Positions 26,704 through 41,456 of a DNA stretch of 64,000 nt are shown here, piece by piece; positions within the stretch are counted from its first letter, which is position 1, and each line of letters opens with the position of its first letter. The notes beneath the pieces are model-generated. The model worked only from the letters and a program-made list of their open reading frames with translations, was not told the DNA's origin and did not search any database. A program made the translations under genes and the position numbers. This stretch comes from Apostichopus japonicus (taxonomy: Eukaryota; Echinodermata; Holothuroidea; Aspidochirotida; Stichopodidae): contig NC_092578.1 in assembly GCF_037975245.1 (NCBI RefSeq), positions 10,336,359 to 10,400,358 on the forward strand. The letters are read 5' to 3'.

Positions 26704-28274
26704 CTGTGGGGTCAAAAATTCAAAAATCATTTCATTTCAATCATCATAGTTCAATCATGTCTTAACAGAAAAAATACAGAAACAATCATATGGTGTAACC
26801 CTACCTTCAGCTAAACCATCCAGTCTAACCTACGTTATATACACTTAGCAAGTTTTCATTATCTAAGATGGCTCAATTTCATCAGTCGTCCTCCGATATT
26901 CACAGGAAAAGTTGCAATCTTTACTAAGTAGCAACTATCACCCAGAGACAATCTCACTTTAATTCATTACAAAGTATAAACTTCCTTTCAACATCAGTCT
27001 CACCCTGACTAACACCACAAACTCATAACATAACAAATTAACCAATGTGTCTGCATAATATTTGTCATTGTCAGATGTTTTTCTGTTGATTTGATAGTTG
27101 AGATCCACAAATTTGGAAACAAAGAGGTCACTCTAACCCTAATGTTATGGTATGACAGTACATCTCAAAGCTTTCAACAGAACAGTCACTGAATTTGATA
27201 ATTACCTAGAGTGGTTGTACTCTCTTCAGTAGTTTCCTCTGTTGTAGTTGTCGAGGGAGCTTAAAGAGGAAAATGTAAAGTAATCAGTCATTCTCCAAAT
27301 ACTTATTTTAATACTCAACAAGACTCTACTACGTTGTACAATATATATGTTGAAATCAGGGGGTAGCTCTGCAAACTTTAACCTGAAAACCTGCAGAAAT
27401 CATTCAAGCAGGGGGTATGTTTGCAAACAAACCTCTACTGCTGTTCATGTGCAAGGCCAATATACATGATGACATATCTTCTTGAATAAGTAACACAATA
27501 ATATAGTTCATTTAACCTCATAAATTGCTAAGCTTAGTTCCCTCTTCCACCAGATGTACCTGCAGAGCAAGCCTCCTTTCAACATAGGAATCAGTGGCAG
27601 ATCTTCTTTTTCATTATCTTGTAAGAGTAATGCATCTTCTAGATGACATAATACTCCCAACAGCTACAGCATCTATGGTGTTATTGCACTCCCTACTTCA
27701 GTCAATCACATTTTATGCCCCTTATGTATCTACTGCCAAAATCCTCAGTTTCACATTGCTCAATTGATTATCATCCTTTCACATCCAAAATCTTCAAACT
27801 TAGAATAAAAGTTTCTGTAATTAAAGATAATAACAGTACTGCATTTGCTTCCAACAAGTTCAATCTGCAAGAAACTTTGGTACCAAATCCAAAACTTTGA
27901 CACAATCAATTGCAGTGGATATGGATCGTAATATGTCATATGAATAGAAAAAGTTACCAACCTCCAGTAGTCGTAGCTTCTGTGGTGGTTGCTAAAAGTT
28001 AAAATGGGATTCAGGTGTTATATAATAAAATCTCATAATTTCCTTCTTCTTTGGGGTATATAGCATATCTATTAGTGTTCACTGATTATAATGTAAACTG
28101 TTCCATTTGTGTATTACATTTCATGCTACTAAAACTGAGAGGAAAAGTCAGAAAATCAAAGTGAACAACAGAAATATTGCCTCAAAACATAAAGAAAGTG
28201 GTCTTTCCATGTAACTATGGCAATCATCTATGAATTAAACTATCATTAGTTAAAACTCAGATGTAATAACTCAC

Positions 28275-28655
28275 CACAAATCTTCACGGTTATCATTTCT
28301 TCGCCGAGAGTAATGCCAGACACCAGTAATACGACTTTGTTTATAGCAAATGTTGGCAGCTTTTCTGTAATCGAGTCTGCCTGTCCAAATTCTACAGGAG
28401 TTTCCCCATCATCATTTTTGATCAGCACATACTCAGAAGTGTCCGAACGCACCACCACAACCTTTAAGGTAGCACCCTCCGGGATGCCTTCTCTCAGGTT
28501 CAATGTCATCGGAATTCCACCTTCTCCAAGGTTCAAGGTGTATACTTCCACGTCTGTCAGAGTTTCAGAAACTGAGTCGGCTATCTCTTGGGCATCATCA
28601 GCAGCTACAGCACTCAACTGGCCGGTCACTACTTTGATGTTTGCTTCTTCGCAAG
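28275..28655 (-). CDS. domain exon M18 (LG variant)
   Basis: Leu64 and Gly118. Following spacers are the 30-nt exon 27962-27991 and 27206-27259. Long cassette. Unlike the other LG modules, the module 5' of it (M17) is not the V form. Confidence 0.9.
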
Positions 28656-29878
28656 CTGTGGGGTCAAAAATTCAAAAATCATTTCATTTCAATCATCATA
28701 GTTCAATCATGTCTTAACAGAAAAAATACAGAAACAATCATATGGTGTAACCCTACCTTCAGCTAAACCATCCAGTCTAACTTACGTTATATACACTTAG
28801 CAAGTTTTCATTATCTAAGATGGCTCAATTTCATCAGTCGTCCTCCGATATTCACAGGAAAAGTTGCAATCTTTACTAAGTAGCAACTATCACCCAGAGA
28901 CAATCTCACTTTAATTCATTACAAAGTATAAACTTCCTTTCAACATCAGTCTCACCCTGACTAACACCACAAACTCATAAAATAAACAAATTAACCAATG
29001 TGTCTGCATAATATTTGTCATTGTCAGATGTTTTTCTGTTGATTTGATAGTTGAGATCCCCAAATTTGGAAACAAAGAGGTCACTCTAACCCTAATGTTA
29101 TGGTATGACAGTACATCTCAAAGCTTTCAACAGAACAGTCACTGAATTTGATAATTACCTAGAGTGGTTGTACTCTCTTCAGTAGTTTCCTCTGTTGTAG
29201 TTGTCGAGGGAGCTTAAAGAGGAAAATGTAAAGTAATCAGTCATTCTCCAAAAACTTCTTCTAATACTCAACAAGACTCTAAACTGTACAATATATATGA
29301 TGTCTAAATCAGGGGGTAGCTCTGCAAACTCTAACCTGAAAAACTGCATAAATCATTCAAGCAGGGTATGTTTGCAACCAAACCACTATTGCTGTTCATG
29401 TGCAAGGCCAATATACATGATGAAATATCTTCTTGAATGAGTGACACAACAATATAGTCCATTTAACATCACAACATACATTATTAATTGCTAGGCTTAG
29501 TTCACTCTTCCACCAGATGATCGTAATATGTAATATAAATAGAAAAGTTACCAACCTCCAGTAGTCGTAGATTCTGTGGTGGTTGTTGGAGTAGCTAAAA
29601 ATTGAAAATGGGATTCAGATGTTTCTTAATAAAAATCTCATTATTTCCTTCTTCTTTGGGGTATATAGCATATCTATTAGTGTTGGCTAATTATAATGTA
29701 AATTGTTCCATTTGTGTATTACAATTCATGCTACTAAAACTGACGGGAAAAGTCAGAAAAGCAAAGTGAACAACAGAAATTTTGTCTCAAAACATAAAGC
29801 AAGTCGTCTTTCCATGTAACTATGGCAATCATCTATGAATTAACCTATCAATAGTTAAATTCAGCTGTAATAACTCAC

Positions 29879-30259
29879 CACAAATCTTCACAGTTATCAT
29901 TTCTTCGTCGAGAGTAATGCCAGACACCAGTAATACGACTTTGTTTATAGCAAATGTTGGCAGCTTTTCTGTAATCGAGTCTGCCTGTCCAAATTCTACA
30001 GGAGTTTCACCATCATCATTTTTGATCAGCACATACTCAGAAGTGTCCGAACGCACCACCACAACCTTTATGGTAGCACCCTCCGGGATGCCTTCTCTCA
30101 GGTTCAATGTCATCGGAATTCCACCTTCTCCAAGGTTCAAGGTGTATACTTCCACGTCTGTCAGAGTTTCAGAAACTGAGTCGGCTATCTCTTGGGCATC
30201 ATCAGCAGCTACAGCACTCAACTGGCCGGTCACTAATTTGATGTTTGCTTCTTCGCAAG
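29879..30259 (-). CDS. domain exon M17 (Val9 to Leu)
   Basis: One private substitution in the first strand (NIKLVTG). The rest matches the consensus. Following spacers are 29556-29594 (Glu-Ser form) and 29159-29212. Confidence 0.9.
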
Positions 30260-31481
30260 CTGTGGGGTCAAAAATTCAAAAATCATTTCATTTCAATCAT
30301 CATAGTTCAATCATGTCTTAACAGAAAAAATACAGAAACAATCATATGGTGTAACCCTACCTTCAGCTAAACCATCCAGTCTAACCTACGTTATATACAC
30401 TTAGCAAGTTTTCATTATCTAAGATGGCTCAATTTCATCAGTCGTCCTCCGATATTCACAGGAAAAGTTGCAATGTTTACTAAGTAGCAACTATCACCCA
30501 GAGACAATCTCACTTTAATTCATTACAAAGTATAAACTTCCTTTCAACATCAGTCTCACCCTGACTAACACCACAAACTCATAACATAACAAATTAACCA
30601 ATGTGTCTGCATAATATTTGTCATTGTCAGATGTTTTTCTGTTGATTTGATAGTTGAGATCCACAAATTTGGAAACAAAGAGGTCACTCTAACCCTAAGG
30701 TTATGGTATGACAGTACATCTCAATGCTTTCAACAGAACAGTCACTGAATTTGATAATTACCTAGAGTGGTTGTACTCTCTTCAGTAGTTTCCTCTGTTG
30801 TAGTTGTCGAGGGAGCTTAAAGAGGAAAATGTAAAGTAATCAGTCATTCTCCAAAAACTTCTTCTAATACTCAACAAGACTCTAAACTGTACAATATATA
30901 TGATGTCTAAATCAGGGGGTAGCTCTGCAAACTCTAACCTGAAAAACTGCATAAATCATTCAAGCAGGGTATGTTTGCAACCAAACCACTATTGCTGTTC
31001 ATGTGCAAGGCCAATATACATGATGAAATATCTTCTTGAATGAGTGACACAACAATATAGTCCATTTAACATCACAACATACATTATTAATTGCTAGGCT
31101 TAGTTCACTCTTCCACCAGATGATCGTAATATGTAATATAAATAGAAAAGTTACCAACCTCCAGTAGTTGTAGCTTCTGTGGTGGTTGTTGGAGTAGCTA
31201 AAAATTGAAAATGGGATTCAGATGTTTCTTAATAAAAATCTCATTATTTCCTTCTTCTTTGGGGTATATAGCATATCTATTAGTGTTGGCTAATTATAAT
31301 GTAAATTGTTCCATTTGTGTATTACAATTCATGCTACTAAAACTGATGGGAAAACTCAGAAAAGCAAAGTGAACAACAGAAATTTTGTCTCAAAACATAA
31401 AGCAAGTCGTCTTTCCATGTAACTATGGCAATCATCTATGAATTAACCTATCAATAGTTAAATTCAGCTGTAATAACTCAC

Positions 31482-31862
31482 CACAAATCTTCACAGTTAT
31501 CATTTCTTCGTCGAGAGTAATGCCAGACACCAGTAATACGACTTTGTTTATAGCAAATGTTGGCAGCTTTTCTGTAATCGAGTCTGCCTGTCCAAATTCT
31601 ACAGGAGTTTCACCATCATCATTTTTGATCAGCACATACTCAGAAGTGTCCGAACGCACCACCACAACCTTTATGGTAGCACCCTCCGGGATGCCTTCTC
31701 TCAGGTTCAATGTCATCGGAATTCCACCTTCTCCAAGGTTCAAGGTGTATACTTCCACGTCTGTCAGAGTTTCAGAAACTGAGTCGGCTATCTCTTGGGC
31801 ATCATCAGCAGCTACAGCACTCAACTGGCCGGTCACTACTTTGATGTTTGCTTCTTCGCAAG
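31482..31862 (-). CDS. domain exon M16
   Basis: Consensus protein. Following spacers are 31159-31197 and 30762-30815. Confidence 0.9.
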
Positions 31863-33433
31863 CTGTGGGGTCAAAAATTCAAAAATCATTTCATTTCAAT
31901 CATCATAGTTCAATCATGTCTTAACAGAAAAAATACAGAAACAATCATATGGTGTAACCCTACCTTCAGCTAAACCATCCAGTCTAACCTACGTTATATA
32001 CACTTAGCAAGTTTTCATTATCTAAGATGGCTCAATTTCATCAGTCGTCCTCCGATATTCACAGGAAAAGTTGCAATCTTTACTAAGTAGCAACTATCAC
32101 CCAGAGACAATCTTACTTTAATTCATTACAAAGTATAAACTTCCTTTCAACATCAGTCTCACCCTGACTAACACCACAAACTCATAACATAACAAATTAA
32201 CCAATGTGTCTGCATAATATTTGTCATTGTCAGATGTTTTTCTGTTGATTTGATAGTTGAGATCCACAAATTTGGAAACAAAGAGGTCACTCTAACCCTA
32301 ATGTTATGGTATGACAGTACATCTCAAAGCTTTCAACAGAACAGTGACTGAATTTGATAATTACCTAGAGTGGTTGTACTCTCTTCAGTAGTTTCCTCTG
32401 TTGTAGTTGTCGAGGGAGCTTAAAGAGGAAAATGTAAAGTAATCAGTCATTCTCCAAATACTTATTTTAATACTCAACAAGACTCTACTACGTTGTACAA
32501 TATATATGTCGAAATCAGGGGGTAGCTCTGCAAACTTTAACCTGAAAACCTGCAGAAATCATTCAAGCAGGGGGTATGTTTGCAAACAAACCTCTACTGC
32601 TGTTCATGTGCAAGGCCAATATACATGATGACATATCTTCTTGAATAAGTAACACAATAATATAGTTCATTTAACCTCATAAATTGCTAAGCTTAGTTCC
32701 CTCTTCCACCAGATGTACCTGCAGAGCAAGCCTCCTTTCAACATAGGAATCAGTGGCAGATCTTCTTTTTCATTATCTTGTAAGAGTAATGCATCTTCTA
32801 GATGACATAATACTCCCAACAGCTACAGCATCTATGGTGTTATTGCACTCCCTACTTCAGTCAATCACATTTTATGCCCCTTATGTATCTACTGCCAAAA
32901 TCCTCAGTTTCACATTGCTCAATTGATTATCATCCTTTCACATCCAAAATCTTCAAACTTAGAATAAAAGTTTCTGTAATTAAAGATAATAACAGTACTG
33001 CATTTGCTTCCAACAAGTTCAATCTGCAAGAAACTTTGGTACCAAATCCAAAACTTTGACACAATCAATTGCAGTGGATATGGATCGTAATATGTCATAT
33101 GAATAGAAAAAGTTACCAACCTCCAGTAGTCGTAGCTTCTGTGGTGGTTGCTAAAAGTTAAAATGGGATTCAGGTGTTATATAATAAAATCTCATAATTT
33201 CCTTCTTCTTTGGGGTATATAGCATATCTATTAGTGTTCACTGATTATAATGTAAACTGTTCCATTTGTGTATTACATTTCATGCTACTAAAACTGAGAG
33301 GAAAAGTCAGAAAATCAAAGTGAACAACAGAAATATTGCCTCAAAACATAAAGAAAGTGGTCTTTCCATGTAACTATGGCAATCATCTATGAATTAAACT
33401 ATCATTAGTTAAAACTCAGATGTAATAACTCAC

Positions 33434-33814
33434 CACAAATCTTCACGGTTATCATTTCTTCGCCGAGAGTAATGCCAGACACCAGTAATACGACTTTGTT
33501 TATAGCAAATGTTGGCAGCTTTTCTGTAATCGAGTCTGCCTGTCCAAATTCTACAGGAGTTTCCCCATCATCATTTTTGATCAGCACATACTCAGAAGTG
33601 TCCGAACGCACCACCACAACCTTTAAGGTAGCACCCTCCGGGATGCCTTCTCTCAGGTTCAATGTCATCGGAATTCCACCTTCTCCAAGGTTCAAGGTGA
33701 ATACTTCCACGTCTGTCAGAGTTTCAGAAACTGAGTCGGCTATCTCTTGGGCATCATCAGCAGCTACAGCACTCAACTGGCCGGTCACTACTTTGATGTT
33801 TGCTTCTTCGCAAG
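33434..33814 (-). CDS. domain exon M15 (LG variant plus Tyr39 to Phe)
   Basis: Leu64 and Gly118 as in the other long cassettes, with an extra private Tyr39 to Phe. Following spacers are the 30-nt exon 33121-33150 and 32365-32418. Confidence 0.9.
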
Positions 33815-35037
33815 CTGTGGGGTCAAAAATTCAAAAATCATTTCATTTCAATCATCATAGTTCAATCATGTCTTAACAGAAAAAATACAGAAACAATCAT
33901 ATGGTGTAACCCTACCTTCAGCTAAACCATCCAGTCTAACTTACGTTATATACACTTAGCAAGTTTTCATTATCTAAGATGGCTCAATTTCATCAGTCGT
34001 CCTCCGATATTCACAGGAAAAGTTGCAATCTTTACTAAGTAGCAACTATCACCCAGAGACAATCTCACTTTAATTCATTACAAAGTATAAACTTCCTTTC
34101 AACATCAGTCTCACCCTGACTAACACCACAAACTCATAAAATAAAAAAATTAACCAATGTGTCTGCATAATATTTGTCATTGTCAGATGTTTTTCTGTTG
34201 ATTTGATAGTTGAGATCCCCAAATTTGGAAACAAAGAGGTCACTCTAACCCTAATGTTATGGTATGACAGTACATCTCAAAGCTTTCAACAGAACAGTCA
34301 CTGAATTTGATAATTACCTAGAGTGGTTGTACTCTCTTCAGTAGTTTCCTCTGTTGTAGTTGTCGAAGGAGCTGAAAGAGGAAAATGTAAAGTAATCAGT
34401 CATTCTCCAAATACTTCTTCTAATACTCAACAAGACTCTAGGCTGTACAATATATATGATGTCTAAATCAGGGGGTAGCTCTGCAAACTCTAACCTGAAA
34501 AACTGCATAAATCATTCAAGCAGGGTATGTTTGCAACCAAACCACTATTGCTGTTCACGTGCAAGGCCAATATACATGATGAAATATCTTCTTGAATGAG
34601 TGACACAACAATATAGTCCATTTAACATCACAACATACATTATTAATTGCTAGGCTTAGTTCACTCTTCCACCAGATGATCGTAATATGTAATATCAATA
34701 GAAAAGTTACCAACCTCCAGTAGTCGTAGCTTCTGTGGTGGTTGTTGGAGTAGCTAAACATTGAAAATGGGATTCAGATGTTTCTTAATAAAAATCTCAT
34801 TATTTCCTTCTTCTTTGGGGTATATAGCATATCTATTAGTGTTGGCTAATTATAATGTAAATTGTTCCATTTGTGTATTACAATTCATGCTACTAAAACT
34901 GACGGGAAAAGTCAGAAAAGCAAAGTGAACAACAGAAATTTTGTCTCAAAACATAAAGCTAGTCGTCTTTCCATGTAACTATGGCAATCATCTATGAATT
35001 AACCTATCAATAGTTAAATTCAGCTGTAATAACTCAC

Positions 35038-35418
35038 CACAAATCTTCACAGTTATCATTTCTTCGTCGAGAGTAATGCCAGACACCAGTAATACGACTT
35101 TGTTTATAGCAAATGTTGGCAGCTTTTCTGTAATCGAGTCTGCCTGTCCAAATTCTACAGGAGTTTCACCATCATCATTTTTGATCAGCACATACTCAGA
35201 AGTGTCCGAACGCACCACCACAACCTTTACGGTAGCACCCTCCGGGATGCCTTCTCTCAGGTTCAATGTCATCGGAATTCCACCTTCTCCAAGGTTCAAG
35301 GTGTATACTTCCACGTCTGTCAGAGTTTCAGAAACTGAGTCGGCTATCTCTTGGGCATCATCAGCAGCTACAGCACTCAACTGGCCGGTCACTACTTTGA
35401 TGTTTGCTTCTTCGCAAG
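35038..35418 (-). CDS. domain exon M14 (V variant)
   Basis: Val64. Following spacers are 34715-34753 and 34318-34371 (CTTTCAG acceptor). It belongs to the first copy of a 3,207-bp two-unit duplication, whose second copy holds M12. Confidence 0.9.
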
Positions 35419-36640
35419 CTGTGGGGTCAAAAATTCAAAAATCATTTCATTTCAATCATCATAGTTCAATCATGTCTTAACAGAAAAAATACAGAAACAA
35501 TCATATGGTGTAACCCTACCTTCAGCTAAACCATCCAGTCTAACTTACGTTATATACACTTAGCAAGTTTTCATTATCTAAGATGACTCAATTTCATCAG
35601 TCGTCCTCCGATATTCACAGGAAAAGTTGCAATGTTTACTAAGTAGCAACTATCACCCAGAGACAATCTCACTTTAATTCATTACAAAGTATAAACTTCC
35701 TTTCAACATCAGTCTCACCCTGACTAACACCACAAACTCATAACATAACAAATTAACCAATGTGTCTGCATAATATTTGTCATTGTCAGATGTTTTTCTG
35801 TTGATTTGATAGTTGAGATCCCCAAATTTGGAAACAAAGAGGTCACTCTAACCCTAATGTTATGGTATGACAGTACATCTCAAAGCTTTCAACAGAACAG
35901 TGACTAAATTTGATAATTACCTAGAGTGGTTGTACTCTCTTCAGTAGTTTCCTCTGTTGTAGTTGTCGAGGGAGCTTAAAGCGGAAAATGTAAAGTAATC
36001 AGTCATTCTCCAAATACTTCTTCTAATACTCAACAAGACTCTAAACTGTACAATATATATGATGTCTAAATCAGGGGGTAGCTCTGCAAACTCTAACCTG
36101 AAAAACTGCATAAATCATTCAAGCAGGGTATGTTTGCAACCAAACCACTATTGCTGTTCATGTGCAAGGCCAATATACATGATGAAATATCTTTTTGAAT
36201 GAGTGACACAACAATATAGTCCATTTAACATCACAACATACATTATTAATTGCTAGGCTTAGTTCACTCTTCCACCAGATGATCGTAATATGTAATATCA
36301 ATAGAAAAGTTACCAACCTCCAGTAGTTGTAGCTTCTGTGGTGGTTGTTGGAGTAGCTAAAAATTGAAAATGGGATTCAGATGTTTCTTAATAAAAATCT
36401 CATTATTTCCTTCTTCTTTGGGGTATATAGCATATCTATTAGTGTTGGCTAATTATAATGTAAATTGTTCCATTTGTGTATTACAATTCATGCTACTAAA
36501 ACTGATGGGAAAACTCAGAAAAGCAAAGTGAACAACAGAAATTTTGTCTCAAAACATAAAGCAAGTCGTCTTTCCATGTAACTATGGCAATCATCTATGA
36601 ATTAACCTATCAATAGTTAAATTCAGCTGTAATAACTCAC

Positions 36641-37021
36641 CACAAATCTTCACAGTTATCATTTCTTCGTCGAGAGTAATGCCAGACACCAGTAATACGA
36701 CTTTGTTGATAGCAAATGTTGGCAGCTTTTCTGTAATCGAGTCTGCCTGTCCAAATTCTACAGGAGTTTCACCATCATCATTTTTGATCAGCACATACTC
36801 AGAAGTGTCCGAACGCACCACCACAACCTTTATGGTAGCACCCTCCGGGATGCCTTCTCTCAGGTTCAATGTCATCGGAATTCCACCTTCTCCAAGGTTC
36901 AAGGTGTATACTTCCACGTCTGTCAGAGTTTCAGAAACTGAGTCGGCTATCTCTTGGGCATCATCAGCAGCTACAGCACTCAACTGGCCGGTCACTACTT
37001 TGATGTTTGCTTCTTCGCAAG
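36641..37021 (-). CDS. domain exon M13
   Basis: Consensus protein. Following spacers are 36318-36356 and 35921-35974. The intron base upstream of the 54-nt exon (CTTAAAGCGG on the plus strand) is shared only with the M11 cassette. Confidence 0.9.
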
Positions 37022-38244
37022 CTGTGGGGTCAAAAATTCAAAAATCATTTCATTTCAATCATCATAGTTCAATCATGTCTTAACAGAAAAAATACAGAAA
37101 CAATCATATGGTGTAACCCTACCTTCAGCTAAACCATCCAGTCTAACTTACGTTATATACACTTAGCAAGTTTTCATTATCTAAGATGGCTCAATTTCAT
37201 CAGTCGTCCTCCGATATTCACAGGAAAAGTTGCAATCTTTACTAAGTAGCAACTATCACCCAGAGACAATCTCACTTTAATTCATTACAAAGTATAAACT
37301 TCCTTTCAACATCAGTCTCACCCTGACTAACACCACAAACTCATAAAATAAAAAAATTAACCAATGTGTCTGCATAATATTTGTCATTGTCAGATGTTTT
37401 TCTGTTGATTTGATAGTTGAGATCCCCAAATTTGGAAACAAAGAGGTCACTCTAACCCTAATGTTATGGTATGACAGTACATCTCAAAGCTTTCAACAGA
37501 ACAGTCACTGAATTTGATAATTACCTAGAGTGGTTGTACTCTCTTCAGTAGTTTCCTCTGTTGTAGTTGTCGAAGGAGCTGAAAGAGGAAAATGTAAAGT
37601 AATCAGTCATTCTCCAAATACTTCTTCTAATACTCAACAAGACTCTAGGCTGTACAATATATATGATGTCTAAATCAGGGGGTAGCTCTGCAAACTCTAA
37701 CCTGAAAAACTGCATAAATCATTCAAGCAGGGTATGTTTGCAACCAAACCACTATTGCTGTTCACGTGCAAGGCCAATATACATGATGAAATATCTTCTT
37801 GAATGAGTGACACAACAATATAGTCCATTTAACATCACAACATACATTATTAATTGCTAGGCTTAGTTCACTCTTCCACCAGATGATCGTAATATGTAAT
37901 ATCAATAGAAAAGTTACCAACCTCCAGTAGTCGTAGCTTCTGTGGTGGTTGTTGGAGTAGCTAAACATTGAAAATGGGATTCAGATGTTTCTTAATAAAA
38001 ATCTCATTATTTCCTTCTTCTTTGGGGTATATAGCATATCTATTAGTGTTGGCTAATTATAATGTAAATTGTTCCATTTGTGTATTACAATTCATGCTAC
38101 TAAAACTGACGGGAAAAGTCAGAAAAGCAAAGTGAACAACAGAAATTTTGTCTCAAAACATAAAGCTAGTCGTCTTTCCATGTAACTATGGCAATCATCT
38201 ATGAATTAACCTATCAATAGTTAAATTCAGCTGTAATAACTCAC

Positions 38245-38625
38245 CACAAATCTTCACAGTTATCATTTCTTCGTCGAGAGTAATGCCAGACACCAGTAAT
38301 ACGACTTTGTTTATAGCAAATGTTGGCAGCTTTTCTGTAATCGAGTCTGCCTGTCCAAATTCTACAGGAGTTTCACCATCATCATTTTTGATCAGCACAT
38401 ACTCAGAAGTGTCCGAACGCACCACCACAACCTTTACGGTAGCACCCTCCGGGATGCCTTCTCTCAGGTTCAATGTCATCGGAATTCCACCTTCTCCAAG
38501 GTTCAAGGTGTATACTTCCACGTCTGTCAGAGTTTCAGAAACTGAGTCGGCTATCTCTTGGGCATCATCAGCAGCTACAGCACTCAACTGGCCGGTCACT
38601 ACTTTGATGTTTGCTTCTTCGCAAG
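38245..38625 (-). CDS. domain exon M12 (V variant)
   Basis: Val64. Following spacers are 37922-37960 and 37525-37578 (CTTTCAG acceptor). It lies 3,207 bp from M14, with the same private intron markers. Confidence 0.9.
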
Positions 38626-39847
38626 CTGTGGGGTCAAAAATTCAAAAATCATTTCATTTCAATCATCATAGTTCAATCATGTCTTAACAGAAAAAATACA
38701 GAAACAATCATATGGTGTAACCCTACCTTCAGCTAAACCATCCAGTCTAACTTACGTTATATACACTTAGCAAGTTTTCATTATCTAAGATGACTCAATT
38801 TCATCAGTCGTCCTCCGATATTCACAGGAAAAGTTGCAATGTTTACTAAGTAGCAACTATCACCCAGAGACAATCTCACTTTAATTCATTACAAAGTATA
38901 AACTTCCTTTCAACATCAGTCTCACCCTGACTAACACCACAAACTCATAACATAACAAATTAACCAATGTGTCTGCATAATATTTGTCATTGTCAGATGT
39001 TTTTCTGTTGATTTGATAGTTGAGATCCCCAAATTTGGAAACAAAGAGGTCACTCTAACCCTAATGTTATGGTATGACAGTACATCTCAAAGCTTTCAAC
39101 AGAACAGTGACTAAATTTGATAATTACCTAGAGTGGTTGTACTCTCTTCAGTAGTTTCCTCTGTTGTAGTTGTCGAGGGAGCTTAAAGCGGAAAATGTAA
39201 AGTAATCAGTCATTCTCCAAATACTTCTTCTAATACTCAACAAGACTCTAAACTGTACAATATATATGATGTCTAAATCAGGGGGTAGCTCTGCAAACTC
39301 TAACCTGAAAAACTGCATAAATCATTCAAGCAGGGTATGTTTGCAACCAAACCACTATTGCTGTTCATGTGCAAGGCCAATATACATGATGAAATATCTT
39401 TTTGAATGAGTGACACAACAATATAGTCCATTTAACATCACAACATACATTATTAATTGCTAGGCTTAGTTCACTCTTCCACCAGATGATCGTAATATGT
39501 AATATCAATAGAAAAGTTACCAACCTCCAGTAGTTGTAGCTTCTGTGGTGGTTGTTGGAGTAGCTAAAAATTGAAAATGGGATTCAGATGTTTCTTAATA
39601 AAAATCTCATTATTTCCTTCTTCTTTGGGGTATATAGCATATCTATTAGTGTTGGCTAATTATAATGTAAATTGTTCCATTTGTGTATTACAATTCATGC
39701 TACTAAAACTGATGGGAAAACTCAGAAAAGCAAAGTGAACAACAGAAATTTTGTCTCAAAACATAAAGCAAGTCGTCTTTCCATGTAACTATGGCAATCA
39801 TCTATGAATTAACCTATCAATAGTTAAATTCAGCTGTAATAACTCAC

Positions 39848-40228
39848 CACAAATCTTCACAGTTATCATTTCTTCGTCGAGAGTAATGCCAGACACCAGT
39901 AATACGACTTTGTTGATAGCAAATGTTGGCAGCTTTTCTGTAATCGAGTCTGCCTGTCCAAATTCTACAGGAGTTTCACCATCATCATTTTTGATCAGCA
40001 CATACTCAGAAGTGTCCGAACGCACCACCACAACCTTTATGGTAGCACCCTCCGGGATGCCTTCTCTCAGGTTCAATGTCATCGGAATTCCACCTTCTCC
40101 AAGGTTCAAGGTGTATACTTCCACGTCTGTCAGAGTTTCAGAAACTGAGTCGGCTATCTCTTGGGCATCATCAGCAGCTACAGCACTCAACTGGCCGGTC
40201 ACTACTTTGATGTTTGCTTCTTCGCAAG
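39848..40228 (-). CDS. domain exon M11
   Basis: Consensus protein. Following spacers are 39525-39563 and 39128-39181. It is the partner of M13 in the two-unit duplication. Confidence 0.9.
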
Positions 40229-41133
40229 CTGTGGGGTCAAAAATTCAAAAATCATTTCATTTCAATCATCATAGTTCAATCATGTCTTAACAGAAAAAAT
40301 ACAGAAACAATCATATGGTGTAACCCTACCTTCAGCTTAACCATCCAGTCTAACTTACGTTATATACACTTAGCAAGTTTTCAGTATCTAAGATGGCTCA
40401 ATTTCATCAGTCGTCCTCCGATATTCACAGGAAAAGTTGCAATCTTTACTAAGTAGCAACTATCACCCAGAGACAATCTCACTTTAATTCATTACAAAGT
40501 ATAAACTTCCTTTCAACATCAGTCTCACCCTGACTAACACCACAAACTCATAAAATAAACAAATTAACCAATGTGTCTGCAAAATATTTGTCATTGTCAG
40601 ATGTTTTTCTGTTGATTTGATAGTTGAGATCCCAAAATTTGGAAACAAAGAGGTCACTCTAACCCTAAGGTTATGGTATGACAGTACATCTCAATGCTTT
40701 CAACAGAACAGTCACTGAATTTGATAATTACCTAGAGTGGTTGTACTCTCTTCAGTAGTTTCCTCTGTTGTAGTTGTCGAGGGAGCTTAAAGAGGAAAAT
40801 GTAAAGTAATCAGTCATTCTCCAAAAACTTCTTCTAATACTCAACAAGACTCTAAACTGTACAATATATATGATGTCTAAATCAGGGGGTAGCTCTGCAA
40901 ACTCTAACCTGAAAAACTGCATAAATCATTCAAGCAGGGTATGTTTGCAACCAAACCACTATTGCTGTTCATGTGCAAGGCCAATATACATGATGAAATA
41001 TCTTCTTGAATGAGTGACACAACAATATAGTCCATTTAACATCACAACATACATTATTAATTGCTAGGCTTAGTTCACTCTTCCACCAGATGATCGTAAT
41101 ATGTAATATAAATAGAAAAAGTTAAATACCAAC

Positions 41134-41172
41134 CTCCAGTAGTCGTAGATTCTGTGGTGGTTGTTGGAGTAG
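41134..41172 (-). CDS. 39-nt spacer exon with altered donor context (M10 cassette)
   Basis: An ATTT-type insertion right after the donor gives GAG|GTTGGTATTT. This breaks the downstream GTAAC that is present in the other copies. The required frame-preserving donor is unchanged. It encodes the Glu-Ser form. Confidence 0.75.
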
Positions 41173-41456
41173 CTAAAAATTGAAAATGGGATTCAGATGT
41201 TTCTTAATAAAAATCTCATTATTTCATTCTTTTTTGGGGTATATAGCATATATATTAGTGTTGGCTAATTATAATGTAAATTGTTCCATTTGTGTATTAC
41301 AATTCATGCTACTAAAACTGACGGGAAAAGTCAGAAAAGCAAAGTGAACAACAGAAATTTTGTCTCAAAACATAAAGCAAGTCGTCTTTCCATGTAACTA
41401 TGGCAATCATCTATGAATTAACCTATCAATAGTTAAATTCAGCTGTAATAACTCAC

